Under the pieces are notes generated by a model. That model worked only from the letters and a program-made list of their open reading frames with translations. It had not been told where the DNA came from and made no database searches. A stretch of 64,000 nt of DNA from Guptibacillus hwajinpoensis. Lineage in GTDB: Bacteria; Bacillota; Bacilli; Bacillales; Guptibacillaceae. This document shows positions 8,689 through 18,469 of the stretch, piece after piece; position 1 is the stretch's first letter, and each line of letters starts with the position of its first letter. The stretch lies in assembly GCF_001039475.1 (NCBI RefSeq), contig NZ_LELK01000001.1, forward strand, positions 1,514,819 to 1,578,818. The letters run 5' to 3'. Position numbers and translations under genes: made by a program.

Positions 8689-9912
8689 TTAATTCTCTTG
8701 AGAGAAGGAAACTCTCTCATATGGCTCTAATAAAGGCGCTTCCACTTCGAAAGCATCTGGATACTTTATTCCGAGCCCTGTATTTAAACAAACGACTCGA
8801 TCACTATCATGAATCCAGTTAGACTCTCTCAAGTGTTTTGCTGCTGCAAACGTCGCAGCCCCTTCAGGGCAAATAAACTGTCCTTCTTCCTTTGCTACAT
8901 CACGCTGAGCTTCTCTAATCTCATCTTCTGAAACAGCTACTGCACATCCTTCAGTTTGATAGATGGCATCAAGAACGAGAAAGTCACCGATCGCTTTTGG
9001 AACATTAATACCAAAAGCATGAGTCTCTGAATTCTCCCAGAATTCAGACTCTGTTTCCCCTTCCTGATAGGCTCTTACAATCGGCGCACACCCTTCTGAT
9101 TGAACTGCTACCAACCGAGGGAGCTTTCCGCTAATCCAGCCGAGTTGCTGTAGTTCGAGAAGAGCTTTGTATATTCCAATTAACCCTACTCCTCCCCCAG
9201 TAGGATACAGAATAACGTCGGGTAATTCCCAGTTCATTTGCTCTGCAATTTCATAACCCATCGTTTTCTTGCCTTCAATTCGGTACGGTTCCTTTAGAGT
9301 AGAAGCATCGTAGAAGCATCGTTCCTTCACCAAGTCCGCTACAATTTTACCTGCGTCACTAATTAATCCATTTACTAGAAAAAGCTGGGCTCCTGAAATA
9401 CTCACTTCTTTTCTCGTAATTTCCGGTGCATCTTCAGGCATAACAATATACGCTTCAATCTGAGCTTTCGCAGCGTATAGGGACCAGGCAGCACCAGCAT
9501 TTCCATTTGTCGGCATAGCGAGGTGTTTTACACCTAATTCCTTTGCTTTCGAAATCCCAACTGAAGCTCCCCTAGCTTTAAAGGAGCCAGTTGGCACCAG
9601 TCCTTCATCTTTTATGTACAAATTCGAAATCCCCATTTGTTTCCCTAGGAAGGGAAGTTTCGATAATGGGGTCATCCCTTCTTCAAAACTTATCACGTGT
9701 TCTTCATGCTCTACAGGCAGCAATTCATGATAGCGCCAAAGAGAATAAGGACGACTCTTCAATTCTTCTTTCGTTACCCTTTTTTTAACCTCATCTAGCT
9801 TATAATCAACAAGTAACGGCGAGCCGCATTTGCATAGCTGTTGAATTGTATTTGAAAGATACGTTTCGTTACATTTCGGGCAAGAAAGATGAGAAATCAT
9901 ACTGTATGTCAT
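8689..9912 (-). CDS. Threonine synthase-like PLP-dependent enzyme
   Basis: A 407-aa fold-type II PLP enzyme. An N-terminal zinc-ribbon-like segment (CPKC, then CKC) is followed by the PLP lysine motif GSFKARG and the glycine-rich phosphate-binding loop PTGGGVGLIG. This matches threonine synthase, which converts O-phosphohomoserine to threonine. The ATG at 9910-9912 has AGGAGG 8 nt upstream. It follows cysI after 82 bp on the same strand, not the usual hom-thrB partners. It may therefore be a paralogue tied to sulfur metabolism, for example a cysteate-synthase-like or other beta-replacement enzyme. The family call is firm; the substrate is open. Confidence 0.8.
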   Translation of the reverse strand: MTYSMISHLSCPKCNETYLSNTIQQLCKCGSPLLVDYKLDEVKKRVTKEELKSRPYSLWRYHELLPVEHEEHVISFEEGMTPLSKLPFLGKQMGISNLYIKDEGLVPTGSFKARGASVGISKAKELGVKHLAMPTNGNAGAAWSLYAAKAQIEAYIVMPEDAPEITRKEVSISGAQLFLVNGLISDAGKIVADLVKERCFYDASTLKEPYRIEGKKTMGYEIAEQMNWELPDVILYPTGGGVGLIGIYKALLELQQLGWISGKLPRLVAVQSEGCAPIVRAYQEGETESEFWENSETHAFGINVPKAIGDFLVLDAIYQTEGCAVAVSEDEIREAQRDVAKEEGQFICPEGAATFAAAKHLRESNWIHDSDRVVCLNTGLGIKYPDAFEVEAPLLEPYERVSFSQEN

Positions 9913-9994
9913 GTAAGCACCTCCTAGAATCATAAGAAAGTAGAAACCCAAAGAACTGCAGAAGAACTCTGGGTATCACACCTCTATCATTCTC

Positions 9995-11695
9995 TTATTT
10001 ATGAAAATCAAGTCCTGAATGAACTCTTTCAACATATCCTGCTCGTATCACATAATCACCAAAGTGCTCATTCTCTTCTTTTTCTTTTGCAAATTTAAAA
10101 AGAATTGGTTTCAAAGATTGTAGAATTTCCTCTTCACCAATGTTTTCTTTGTAAAGCTTACTCAATCTGTCTCCTACAAATCCTGCACCAAGGTACATGT
10201 TGTATTTTCCTGGTGCTTTCCCAATAAAGGCAATCTCACCAAGCGTTGGTCTTGAGCAACTGTTCGGGCAACCGGACATTCGGATAACGATCTCTTCATC
10301 ACGTAATCCTGCTTCATCAACGATGACCTCAATTTTATCAATGAGCGACGGCAAATAACGTTCCGCCTCAGCCATCGCAAGTCCGCACGTTGGAAAAGCT
10401 ACGCACGCCATCGAGTTTCGTCGTAGTGCAGAATTTTGCCTACCGTCAGTCAATCCATACTTCTCAACAAGTGCTTCGATTTCGGATTTTTTCTCTTCTG
10501 AAACACTCGCAATAATTAAATTCTGGTTCGGAGTGAGTCTGAAATCACCTGTGTGCACCTTCGCAATTTCCCGAAGTCCGGTCATAATCTCACTATCTCT
10601 CGAATCAACAATCCGACCATTTTGAATAAAGAGCGTTAGATGCCATTTCCCATCACCCTTTAACCATCCATAGCGATCACCATTATGATCGAAGTGGTAG
10701 GATCGCTCTTCTTCAAGATTCCAACCCAATCTATTATTTAATTCGGTACGTACCCATTCGAGTCCTCTGCGATCGATCGTATATTTAAAGCGAGCATATT
10801 TACGTTCAGAACGATCACCGTAATCACGCTGAATCGTAATGATTTTCTCAGCAACTTCAACGATCTTTTCCGGTGAGCAGAACCCAATGATCCGCGACAG
10901 CTGTGGATAGGTGTTCGGGTCACCGTGCGTCATTCCCATTCCGCCTCCTACTGCAACGTTGAAGCCTTGAAGCTTACCATCTTCAAGAATCGCTATGAAT
11001 CCAAGATCTTGAGAGAAAATATCCACGTCGTTTGATGGTGGAACAGCAACACCGATTTTGAACTTTCTTGGTAAGTACTGCGGACCGTACATTGGTTCAA
11101 TGATCTCACTGCGATCAAGAACCTTTTCTTCATCCAACCAGATTTCATGGTACGCTCTCGTTCTTGGGAGAAGATCATCGCTTAACTTCCGCGCCCATTC
11201 GTGCACTTCAGCGTGAATATTAGATTGATATGGATTAGCATTACACATCACGTTCCGGTTCACATCACCACATGCTGCGAGCGAATCCATTAAGGCACGA
11301 TCCATTGCTTGAATGCTCTTCTTCATATTCCACTTTAATACACCGTGCATCTGAAACGTCTGCCGAGTCGTTAACTTCAACGTACCATTTCCATACCTAT
11401 TCGCAAGGTCATCCATTACAAGCCATTGCTCGGGTGTCGCAACCCCTCCCGGTAATCGAACACGAACCATAAATTGATAGGCAGGTTCTAACTTCTGTTG
11501 CTTTCGTTCCTGCCGAAGATCCCTATCATCCTGCATATAGCTACCGTGGAATTTCAATAGCTTCGTTTCAGCATCTGGAATAGAAGAAGTAATGGGATCT
11601 GCAAAGCTTTCAACGAGTGACCCTCGTAAGTAATCGCTTTTCTCTTTAATGTTCTCCATTTCACTTGGGGTACCTTGTGTTGTCTTTTTAGACAT
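9995..11695 (-). CDS. cysI: Sulfite reductase (NADPH) hemoprotein beta subunit
   Basis: A 566-aa siroheme/[4Fe-4S] subunit of assimilatory sulfite reductase, which reduces sulfite to sulfide with six electrons delivered by CysJ. The four cluster cysteines are visible as C-x5-C (CVAFPTC, about residues 430-436) and C-x3-C (CPNSC, about 475-479). Duplicated nitrite/sulfite reductase half-domains and conserved Arg/Lys-rich substrate segments such as [12 protein letters not shown] are present, and the length is normal. It starts 21 bp after cysJ and is surely co-transcribed with it. Expression is predicted to be controlled by the upstream SAM riboswitch. Confidence 0.96.
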   Translation of the reverse strand: MSKKTTQGTPSEMENIKEKSDYLRGSLVESFADPITSSIPDAETKLLKFHGSYMQDDRDLRQERKQQKLEPAYQFMVRVRLPGGVATPEQWLVMDDLANRYGNGTLKLTTRQTFQMHGVLKWNMKKSIQAMDRALMDSLAACGDVNRNVMCNANPYQSNIHAEVHEWARKLSDDLLPRTRAYHEIWLDEEKVLDRSEIIEPMYGPQYLPRKFKIGVAVPPSNDVDIFSQDLGFIAILEDGKLQGFNVAVGGGMGMTHGDPNTYPQLSRIIGFCSPEKIVEVAEKIITIQRDYGDRSERKYARFKYTIDRRGLEWVRTELNNRLGWNLEEERSYHFDHNGDRYGWLKGDGKWHLTLFIQNGRIVDSRDSEIMTGLREIAKVHTGDFRLTPNQNLIIASVSEEKKSEIEALVEKYGLTDGRQNSALRRNSMACVAFPTCGLAMAEAERYLPSLIDKIEVIVDEAGLRDEEIVIRMSGCPNSCSRPTLGEIAFIGKAPGKYNMYLGAGFVGDRLSKLYKENIGEEEILQSLKPILFKFAKEKEENEHFGDYVIRAGYVERVHSGLDFHK

Positions 11696-11716
11696 AATCG
11701 ATCTCCTTCCTGCTTC

Positions 11717-13513
11717 TTAATAAACATCTCTCTGGTAGCGCTTCTCGTTCCGAAGATCGGCAAGATATGCCTCTGCTTCTGATTCACTAATCTCTCTCTC
11801 TTCTCTTACAATCGTAACGAGTGCTGCGTGAACATCCTTTGCCATGTATTTCTCATCTCCACATACATACACATGCGCACCTGCTTCAAGCCACTCATAC
11901 AATTCTTTACTACGCTCTAACATGCGATGCTGAACGTATACCTTTTCATCTGTATCTCGTGAAAATGCCACATCCATTTTTGAAAGCACGCCTTTCTTGA
12001 GCCATTTCTGCCATTCGATTTGATAGAGAAAGTCTGTAACGAAATGTTGTTCACCAAAGAATAGCCAAGTATCTCCTTGTGAACCTGTTTCTTCTCGTTC
12101 TTGTAGAAAAGCACGATAGGGCGCTACACCTGTTCCTGCTCCAATCATGATGACAGGTGTATCTGGATGATCAGGAAGCCTGAAATTTTGATTTTTCTGG
12201 ACAAATACCGGTAATTCATCGCCAGGCAAAGAGCGTTCCGCACATTGACCTGAACATACACCTGCACGCTTTCGACCATGTGCATCATATCGGAGTGCTC
12301 CAATTGTTAGATGCACTTCATCCGGATTTGCTTTGGAACTGCTTGCGATTGAATAAAGTCGTACAGGTATTCTTCGCAGTACCCCAATAAATTCTTTTGC
12401 AGTTACTGGCCACGGACCGAAAGCTCGTATTAAATCAATTAAATCTCGACCGTAGAGGTATGTCTTCAACTCCTCGCTTTCAGCATTCAAAATGGTCGGT
12501 AATTCTTCATTTGGAGTGAGCGACGCTAATTTCTCAAGCAACGGTTTCGTTAAACTTGTAATCTCATAGGTTTTCGTTAACGCATCACTTAGAGACTGGA
12601 GATCTCCATTCTTATTAATTGGCACCTCTTCTTTAGGGTCCCACTTCATTTCTTCAATAAGCTGATCCACTAGCTTTGTATCATTCTCAGGATAAATACC
12701 GAGACTATCGCCAGGTTCATACTCTAATCCTGAGCCTTCAAGATCTAATTCAAGATGACGTGTTTCCTTGTTCGATCCGCGTCCGTTAAGATTCACATTC
12801 TCAAGAATTTGAGCTTTAAACGGATTTGTTCTTGAGTATGTTCCATGCGTTGAAACTTCCCGCTTTGCAGATTCCTCTGATAGTGGTGAATCATTTAATA
12901 CGGCGAATACACCTTCGAACCATTCTTCTGCAGGTTCCTCAAAATCAAGATCGCAATCAGCCCGAGGATAGAGTCTTGTTCCCCCAAGCTCTTCTAATCG
13001 TTGATCGAAATCCTTCCCTGTTTGACAGAAAAACTCATAAGAGCTATCGCCAAGAGAAAGGACCGAATACCTGAGATCCTCAACCTCTGGTGCTCTGTTA
13101 CTAAAAAGATAATCATAGAAACTCAGCGCGTTATCAGGAGGATCACCATCTCCATGCGTGCTTGTCAGGAGCAACAAATCCTTTACATTCTTAAGAGCTT
13201 TCGGTTTAAAATCATCTAGGGACGACAGGGTAACTTTATACTCTTCATTTTCTAGCTTTTGAAAAAATGACTCAGCAAGTGACTGACAATTACCCGTGTG
13301 AGACCCATAGAGGACGGTGATTTCACGCGTTTCTCTTTCACTTTCATTTTGCTTAGATGCAGGATCAGTAGTGGCGACGGATTCCGTTTCTCCACGTACT
13401 GAAAGATAACCGCTTAACCAGATTTTCTGTGTTTCAGTTAACGTTGGTAAGAGACGATTTAAAAGCTCTGTTTGTTCTTGATTGAAAGGACTATTCATAA
13501 CCTCGAACTGCAA
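11717..13513 (-). CDS. cysJ: Sulfite reductase (NADPH) flavoprotein alpha subunit
   Basis: A 598-aa diflavin reductase that passes electrons from NADPH through FAD and FMN to CysI. It has an N-terminal flavodoxin domain (YGSHTGNCQSLAE, about residues 68-210), then an FAD/FNR-type domain (RLYSIASSS, and GVCSGQCAE) and an NADP-binding C-terminus (MIGAGTGVAPYRAFLQERE) ending in an aromatic residue region (DVY). Translation begins at TTG (13511-13513), spaced from GTGAGGTG; the internal ATG at 13498 has a poorly placed ribosome binding site. It is the first gene of the riboswitch-controlled operon, about 115 nt after the regulatory terminator. Confidence 0.96.
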   Translation of the reverse strand: MQFEVMNSPFNQEQTELLNRLLPTLTETQKIWLSGYLSVRGETESVATTDPASKQNESERETREITVLYGSHTGNCQSLAESFFQKLENEEYKVTLSSLDDFKPKALKNVKDLLLLTSTHGDGDPPDNALSFYDYLFSNRAPEVEDLRYSVLSLGDSSYEFFCQTGKDFDQRLEELGGTRLYPRADCDLDFEEPAEEWFEGVFAVLNDSPLSEESAKREVSTHGTYSRTNPFKAQILENVNLNGRGSNKETRHLELDLEGSGLEYEPGDSLGIYPENDTKLVDQLIEEMKWDPKEEVPINKNGDLQSLSDALTKTYEITSLTKPLLEKLASLTPNEELPTILNAESEELKTYLYGRDLIDLIRAFGPWPVTAKEFIGVLRRIPVRLYSIASSSKANPDEVHLTIGALRYDAHGRKRAGVCSGQCAERSLPGDELPVFVQKNQNFRLPDHPDTPVIMIGAGTGVAPYRAFLQEREETGSQGDTWLFFGEQHFVTDFLYQIEWQKWLKKGVLSKMDVAFSRDTDEKVYVQHRMLERSKELYEWLEAGAHVYVCGDEKYMAKDVHAALVTIVREEREISESEAEAYLADLRNEKRYQRDVY

Positions 13514-13627
13514 TACGATTCACCTCACAATATAATTGACGATCATAATTCACCCTAGTTCAAGCTGTTTACTCGGAATTAATCCCAAAAAGGAACATCT
13601 CCTTTCTAACTGTAGATTCAACGTACG

Positions 13628-13666
13628 AAAAAAAACCCCTCTTCTAACATAAGAAGAAAGGTTTTT
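13628..13666 (-). terminator. Riboswitch-controlled intrinsic terminator
   Basis: On the minus strand an approximately 14-bp stem (AAAACCTTTCTTCT with AGAAGAGGGGTTTT, including G-U pairs) ends in a run of T. It lies immediately downstream of the S-box aptamer and upstream of cysJ, the standard position of an S-box attenuator. Confidence 0.9.
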
Positions 13667-13686
13667 ATTAATAGGATCTGCCCATC

Positions 13687-13796
13687 TTCTCATCTTTCAG
13701 GTATGCACCTGCTGGATTTGGCACAGTTCGTGATCGATCATCACATCCGTTGCCGAGGCTTCAAAGGGCCAGTCCCTCCACCTCTCTTGATAAGAA
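13687..13796 (-). ncRNA. SAM-I riboswitch (S-box) aptamer upstream of cysJ
   Basis: The minus strand carries the conserved S-box core in order: CTTATCAAGAGAGGTGGAGGG, GCCCTTTGAAGCCTCGGCAAC, GTGCCAAATCC, AGCAGGT, and ACCTGAAAGATGAGAAG. P1 closes between 13789-13796 and 13687-13694. With the following terminator this forms an off-switch: S-adenosylmethionine binding favours termination and lowers cysJ-cysI expression. In B. subtilis the S-box controls methionine, cysteine and sulfur genes; here it directly precedes sulfite reductase. Confidence 0.96.
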
Positions 13797-13836
13797 ATGT
13801 TGCTATGGAATTTTCAAAATACAATGATTGTTTCAA

Positions 13837-13865
13837 ATTTTATCTTCTGAAGAAAGAAATGTCAA
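13837..13865 (-). promoter_or_regulatory. SigA-type promoter of the cysJI operon
   Basis: The minus strand has -35 TTGACA (13860-13865), a 17-nt spacer and -10 TAAAAT (13837-13842), nearly consensus. The predicted start near 13830 lies about 35 nt upstream of the S-box aptamer. The remaining gap to 14209 contains an inverted repeat AAGCGTAAA/TTTACGCTT (14031-14039 and 14078-14086) of unknown role and no gene that I can see. Confidence 0.85.
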
Positions 13866-14209
13866 TCCTTTAAAAGAAAATATCTCGGCATTTGTTTAAT
13901 TAAATATGGATGGCTTTTTATTCGATAACTTGATTGTAATAGGATAAACAGGCAGAAATAAAATTAGCCAACCAACTAAGGAAACAACGGCTATGATGCA
14001 TTTAAATCCATACAAAAAAATGCTATAAAAAAGCGTAAACCTTTCGAAAACATAGTGACTTTGAGAGTAGTGGTTGATTTACGCTTCAGGTGCTCCTATC
14101 AGCCCTTATTTAATAGCGAGTCTCTTTCATAAACTTTGTCCATTTTCTACAATTCTCACAAGTTGAAACACAAGCCTTCTCTTTTATAATAAACGTAATG
14201 AGAAAGCAC

Positions 14210-15076
14210 CTATTTCATTTCCTTCTCAATCTCCATCCCATTCACGAATTCCTGTATTAATTCCTTCTCATCTTCCGTTAATTCTCTTTCAACTCGGTTT
14301 ATGTACTTTTCTGTCATATATTCATGATTACCATTGCACTCATCCGTCAATGAAGCCATTGTTCTTAACATAGCGACTTCCTTCATAAACTCCTCTTTTG
14401 AAATCGCACTTCCATGCGAGAGGATAAACCATTCAGCATCGAACGTTTCAAGCTTATCTAGTAAAGTCAGTGTGGTATTCACTGTGTAATTCGTTTTTGG
14501 CGAGAAAATATCTGGATAGAAGCAATCACCAAGGAAGAGAATCTTCTCTTCTTTTATATAGATGACAGTTGAATCTGCTGCATGATCTCCACCTACTTGG
14601 TGCAATTGACAGGTAACGCCACCAAGATCAATCTCCATATTTCCTTCGAACGTGATGTCCGGTAATGCAATCGTGATCTCACGATGATCCACGAACTCTT
14701 TTTTAATCGCTGTTGCACAGAATTCGATTTCAGTCCCTTCTCTCACCCGCTCATCTAAATCACGATCCGACCACCCTAGATGAACAAGCTTCTCCATTTC
14801 TCGCTTTGTTTCTTTAGATGAAATGGAAACAACATCAAGCGTAGATAACCCGAAAATGTGATCCCAGTGCCAATGCGTTAGTGCTAGGAGTTTCGGCTCT
14901 TGAACTTCTCTTTTCTTAAGTTCTTCAAGAAAATAGTTTGCATGGGCTTCTGAATTTCCGGCATCGATCATAAGAGTTTGCTTTTCCCCAACAACCATTC
15001 CGAGAATGGGCCGATCCGTCTCTGAAACAGGCGTTTGATACCAAAACCGTTCCCCAATTTTCTTAATCTGTTGCAT
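14210..15076 (-). CDS. MBL-fold metallo-hydrolase
   Basis: A 288-aa protein with the metallo-beta-lactamase fold signature THWHWDH (about residues 81-87, the HxHxDH motif). Further metal ligands are GGDHAADS (about 173-180), a downstream FLGDCFYPD Asp and SHGSA (His). These bind two metal ions in hydrolases that cleave ester, thioester or phosphodiester bonds. The C-terminal helical tail suggests a cytoplasmic enzyme. The substrate cannot be told from the sequence. AGGAGG precedes the ATG. It is transcribed alone in the same direction as its neighbours. Confidence 0.85.
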   Translation of the reverse strand: MQQIKKIGERFWYQTPVSETDRPILGMVVGEKQTLMIDAGNSEAHANYFLEELKKREVQEPKLLALTHWHWDHIFGLSTLDVVSISSKETKREMEKLVHLGWSDRDLDERVREGTEIEFCATAIKKEFVDHREITIALPDITFEGNMEIDLGGVTCQLHQVGGDHAADSTVIYIKEEKILFLGDCFYPDIFSPKTNYTVNTTLTLLDKLETFDAEWFILSHGSAISKEEFMKEVAMLRTMASLTDECNGNHEYMTEKYINRVERELTEDEKELIQEFVNGMEIEKEMK

Positions 15077-15158
15077 AACATGTCCTCCTACATAAACTTT
15101 TAACTCTCTTCATTTTATCACTAATTCAGTCTTAAGATTATTGCTCAGCATTTAAAAA

Positions 15159-15176
15159 CACCTCCATTTGAAGGTG
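15159..15176 (-). terminator. Weak terminator of the Tad pilus operon
   Basis: On the minus strand CACCT and AGGTG form a short stem around an 8-nt loop followed by five T, about 55 bp after the tadC stop. Confidence 0.5.
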
Positions 15177-15231
15177 CCTTCGATTTTTTACGATGTAGGT
15201 GTTGAGTAGGAAATACGTTATACATTTTGAT

Positions 15232-16158
15232 TCATCCTAATCCATCCACAATAATTTTCACCACCATAGGTCCGATTATAACGATAAAAAGAGGTGGGAA
15301 AATAAAGAGAATCATAGGAATGAGCATCTTTACTGGAGCTTTCATTGCAAGTTCACGAGCTGCTTCACGTCTTTGTTCACGAATACGATTCGTTAAATTT
15401 TTGATAACTTTGGACATGCCAATCCCAAGGTGGTCTGCTTGAATAATGGACATCATCACACCTTGAAAACGTTCGGAAGGAACTCGTTGTTTCAAACTAT
15501 GGAAAGCTTCACGTCGCGACTTTCCACGCCTCATTTCATCCAGGGCCTGTTTAAATTCTTCAGACAATGGACCTGGCTTTCTTGAGCAAACATTCGAGAT
15601 GGCTCCCTCAAGTCCAACTCCCGCTTCAAGAAGTAAGCTAACCATATCGAAGAAATCCGACATCTCTTTATCAATCTGTTTAATTCGCTTGGTTTTTTTC
15701 TTAGCCAGATAGAATAGTGGGTAGCGATAGAATAAGAAGACGATGGCGAGCACTAGTAATAACGCAAAGGAACTATTACTCTCTGAACCTGGTGCGATAA
15801 GTAAGAATGCTAAGAAACCACCGGTTATGCTAATTAGAAGTTGCATCAATCGAAATTCCACCGCTGACCGGTTTCCATATCCAGCTTCATGTAGAAGGAG
15901 ATCTAGCTTCTTCTGATTTTTCTTTGCAAAGGTTTTATTTACCTGTTCTACTCCAATCTGCCAGTATTTATGAACTAGTGGATTTGATAACAGGTTGGTT
16001 CTTTTCTTCTTTCTAGAACTATTTTCTTCCTTTTTCCCAAAGTATTGTTCGAAACGATATTCCACTGCTATTTCTTTACGATAGATCGTATTAAGAATAG
16101 CCGAAAACATTAGCACGAAGAACAGTAAGGCACAAATTATAAATAAGAAAGGAATCAT
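15232..16158 (-). CDS. tadC: TadC-like type II secretion F domain inner-membrane protein
   Basis: A 308-aa integral membrane protein with an N-terminal membrane helix, a cytoplasmic T2SSF domain (about residues 160-285, including LLLEAGVGLEGAI and the ADHLGIGMSKVI segment) and hydrophobic helices around 110-150 and 270-305. With TadB it forms the membrane platform that the CpaF ATPase drives to assemble Flp pili. GAGGTG precedes the ATG, and the gene follows tadB by 2 bp. It is the last gene of the operon. Confidence 0.88.
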   Translation of the reverse strand: MIPFLFIICALLFFVLMFSAILNTIYRKEIAVEYRFEQYFGKKEENSSRKKKRTNLLSNPLVHKYWQIGVEQVNKTFAKKNQKKLDLLLHEAGYGNRSAVEFRLMQLLISITGGFLAFLLIAPGSESNSSFALLLVLAIVFLFYRYPLFYLAKKKTKRIKQIDKEMSDFFDMVSLLLEAGVGLEGAISNVCSRKPGPLSEEFKQALDEMRRGKSRREAFHSLKQRVPSERFQGVMMSIIQADHLGIGMSKVIKNLTNRIREQRREAARELAMKAPVKMLIPMILFIFPPLFIVIIGPMVVKIIVDGLG

Positions 16159-16160
16159 TT

Positions 16161-17120
16161 CTACACCTCAATTCGAACAATCTTTTGGATCAGAACCCAA
16201 CCAATGATTAAAGATATCGCCCCTGATACAAGGAGAAACATGCCTAACGGATTCGTTAACATTGGTTCAAAATAACTCGGACTAACGAAGAAAAGATAAA
16301 GCGCCATGACTAGAGGTAAAGCAGTAATAATGACCGAAGATAACTTTCCTTGTGCTGTCAGGGTTTTCAGCTCTTCTAGCACACGAATTCTTCCCCTAAT
16401 CGTCTCCTCCATCGTATCCATAAGCTGTGCTAAATTACCCCCACTTTTACGCTGTGCCAGAATAGCCTGGACAACTACTTCAAGTTCCTTGTTTGGTAAG
16501 CGAGCTAGCAAGCTAGTAAATACGTCATCCATTGGTATTCCCATACCGATTTCCCGAACAGCGCGGTCAAATTCTGGTCCGATCGGATCAGGCATTTCTT
16601 TCCCTATTAGCTGCATCGTTTGCAGGAAGCTAAAACCCGCCCTCATTGAATTAGACATCGTCCCAAGTGCTTCGACAAGTTGATAAGAAAGAAGCTTCAC
16701 TCGCTTTCTTCCTTTGTATTTCATATAACTATTTGGAATGGCAAACCCAATGCATGCTGAAGGAACAGCAACATACCAGGGGAGACCTACTAGATAAAGG
16801 CTAACACTAGAGCCCAATGCACTTAACAGTCGAACAACGAAGAATTCTTCTTCTTTTAAAGGACTTCCCGCTTGCTCCAACAACTGCTTCGTTTTTGAAC
16901 TCAACTTTATTCCTTCGAAAAAGCGAGATACAGAAGAAACGAATCGTTTTAAGACGTTATTATTTTGGACATGCTCGACCTCATCTTTGGAGGCTGGAAG
17001 AGGAATAAATGTATGGATTCGCTTGTTCATCTGCTTCTTTCTAGCAATACGAGTCGAAACGATATAGAAAACGATTGTAAAAGTGAGCAAAAGCGTTCCA
17101 ATTACAATGAAATCCTTCAT
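16161..17120 (-). CDS. tadB: TadB-like type II secretion F domain protein
   Basis: A 319-aa integral membrane protein, partner of TadC in the Flp pilus assembly platform. The ATG at 17118-17120 (MKDFIVIG) is chosen: GAGGTG lies 9 nt upstream, and the first helix starts at once. The longer frame would overlap cpaF by about 80 nt. Membrane helices lie near 4-22, around 90-125 and 260-315, and a T2SSF domain occupies about 150-275 (SMRAGFSFLQTMQ, GGNLAQLMDTM). The stop of cpaF is adjacent, indicating coupled translation. Confidence 0.88.
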   Translation of the reverse strand: MKDFIVIGTLLLTFTIVFYIVSTRIARKKQMNKRIHTFIPLPASKDEVEHVQNNNVLKRFVSSVSRFFEGIKLSSKTKQLLEQAGSPLKEEEFFVVRLLSALGSSVSLYLVGLPWYVAVPSACIGFAIPNSYMKYKGRKRVKLLSYQLVEALGTMSNSMRAGFSFLQTMQLIGKEMPDPIGPEFDRAVREIGMGIPMDDVFTSLLARLPNKELEVVVQAILAQRKSGGNLAQLMDTMEETIRGRIRVLEELKTLTAQGKLSSVIITALPLVMALYLFFVSPSYFEPMLTNPLGMFLLVSGAISLIIGWVLIQKIVRIEV

Positions 17121-17121
17121 C

Positions 17122-18456
17122 TTACCACACCTCTTTAAACCAGGATGCAGGAATTTCGTATCCGTTCTGTTCCAAAAGCTCTGAAACATTCGGGCGAACA
17201 CCCGTCGACTGAAATTCTCCTATTATCTTTCCATCTGGCCCTCTCCCTGTTTCTTTATAAATAAATAAATCCTGCAGTACGATAATATTCTCTTCCATGC
17301 CGAGCACTTCCGTAATACGAGTAATCTTTCGCGTTCCATCTTTCATTCTAACTTGTTGTACGATAAGATCTAACGCATTTGCAATCTGTTCCCTAATTGC
17401 CTTTAAAGGTAAATCGAAACCTGCCATTAGAACCATTGTTTCAAGTCTCGATAGCATATCTCTTGGAGAATTGGCATGACCAGTACTTAAACTTCCATCG
17501 TGTCCTGTGTTCATCGCTTGAAGCATATCAAGCGCCTCAGCTCCACGAACTTCCCCTACGACAATACGGTCTGGTCGCATTCGGAGGGCGTTTCGTACTA
17601 GGTCACGAATGTTTATTTCACCCTTACCTTCTATATTAGGAGGGCGTGATTCGAGAGAAACGATATGGTCTTGTGATAGATTTAGCTCGGCAGCATCCTC
17701 AATCGTCACGATCCGTTCATCATTTGGAATAAAGGATGACAGGACATTAAGAGAAGATGTCTTTCCAGATCCAGTACCCCCACTAATGAAAATATTCAGC
17801 CTGGATTTGACTGCCATCTCAAGAAACTCTGCCATTTCCTTACTTAACGTGTGATAGCTAACTAAATCCTGCATTAGAAATGGCGTTTCAGAGAATTTTC
17901 GGATCGTGAGTGACGGTCCTTTCAATGAGAGCGGTGGAATAATTGCATTAACACGGGAACCATCAGGCAATCTGGCATCAACCATAGGTGAGCTTTCATC
18001 AATACGTCTTCCTATCGGTGCTACAATTCGCTCAATAACACGACTCACATGAGCATCATCCCGAAACGTTGAATCACTTTTTTTCAATTTACCGAATTGC
18101 TCATAGTAAATATCAAATGGTCCATTGACCATAACCTCAGACACGGTAGGGTCATCAAGAAAAGGGGTAATTGGTCCGTAACCTAGTAGTTCATACTCTA
18201 CTGACTCCAGTAATAATTTCTTTTCTTCAAACGTAAACCGCTCGCCTTCCTTATCCAGAAAAGCTTTGCCCCATTCTCGAATTTTTTGAGACTCTTCTTC
18301 CTTCTTAAATTGCTTTTTCTTTAATTCATCAAGTAAGTAGTTTTGTAAGCTTTCTTCTAGTTGACTGTAATCAGCCGTTTTAACAACGGTCAATTCTTTT
18401 CGTTCAATTACCCGATTAGGCGCCTCTTCTTCCACATACCGCTTAAACAGTGACAA
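17122..18456 (-). CDS. cpaF: CpaF/TadA-type pilus assembly ATPase
   Basis: A 444-aa secretion ATPase of the type II/IV (VirB11-like) family that powers Flp pilus extrusion. It shows an N-terminal domain, a Walker A motif GGTGSGKTSS (about residues 226-235), an Asp box around IVTIEDAAEL, and RPDRIVVGEVRGAEALDML containing the Walker B region and conserved Arg. A His box is formed by NTGHDGSLSTGHANS. The length is typical. It is a cytoplasmic hexamer that docks on TadB/TadC. It starts 13 bp after tadZ. Confidence 0.95.
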   Translation of the reverse strand: MSLFKRYVEEEAPNRVIERKELTVVKTADYSQLEESLQNYLLDELKKKQFKKEEESQKIREWGKAFLDKEGERFTFEEKKLLLESVEYELLGYGPITPFLDDPTVSEVMVNGPFDIYYEQFGKLKKSDSTFRDDAHVSRVIERIVAPIGRRIDESSPMVDARLPDGSRVNAIIPPLSLKGPSLTIRKFSETPFLMQDLVSYHTLSKEMAEFLEMAVKSRLNIFISGGTGSGKTSSLNVLSSFIPNDERIVTIEDAAELNLSQDHIVSLESRPPNIEGKGEINIRDLVRNALRMRPDRIVVGEVRGAEALDMLQAMNTGHDGSLSTGHANSPRDMLSRLETMVLMAGFDLPLKAIREQIANALDLIVQQVRMKDGTRKITRITEVLGMEENIIVLQDLFIYKETGRGPDGKIIGEFQSTGVRPNVSELLEQNGYEIPASWFKEVW

Positions 18457-18469
18457 CCGAACCCCTCCT

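Noticed and set aside
9948-9976. Hairpin between cysI and the threonine-synthase-like gene as a terminator
   Set aside because: Only about eight pairs (ACCCAGAG with CTTTGGGT) form, and the following sequence is not a clear U-run, so it does not justify splitting the operon.
14031-14086. Inverted repeat AAGCGTAAA/TTTACGCTT as a terminator or mobile element end
   Set aside because: The arms are only 9 bp with a 38-nt loop, and no matching copies or flanking duplications are visible.
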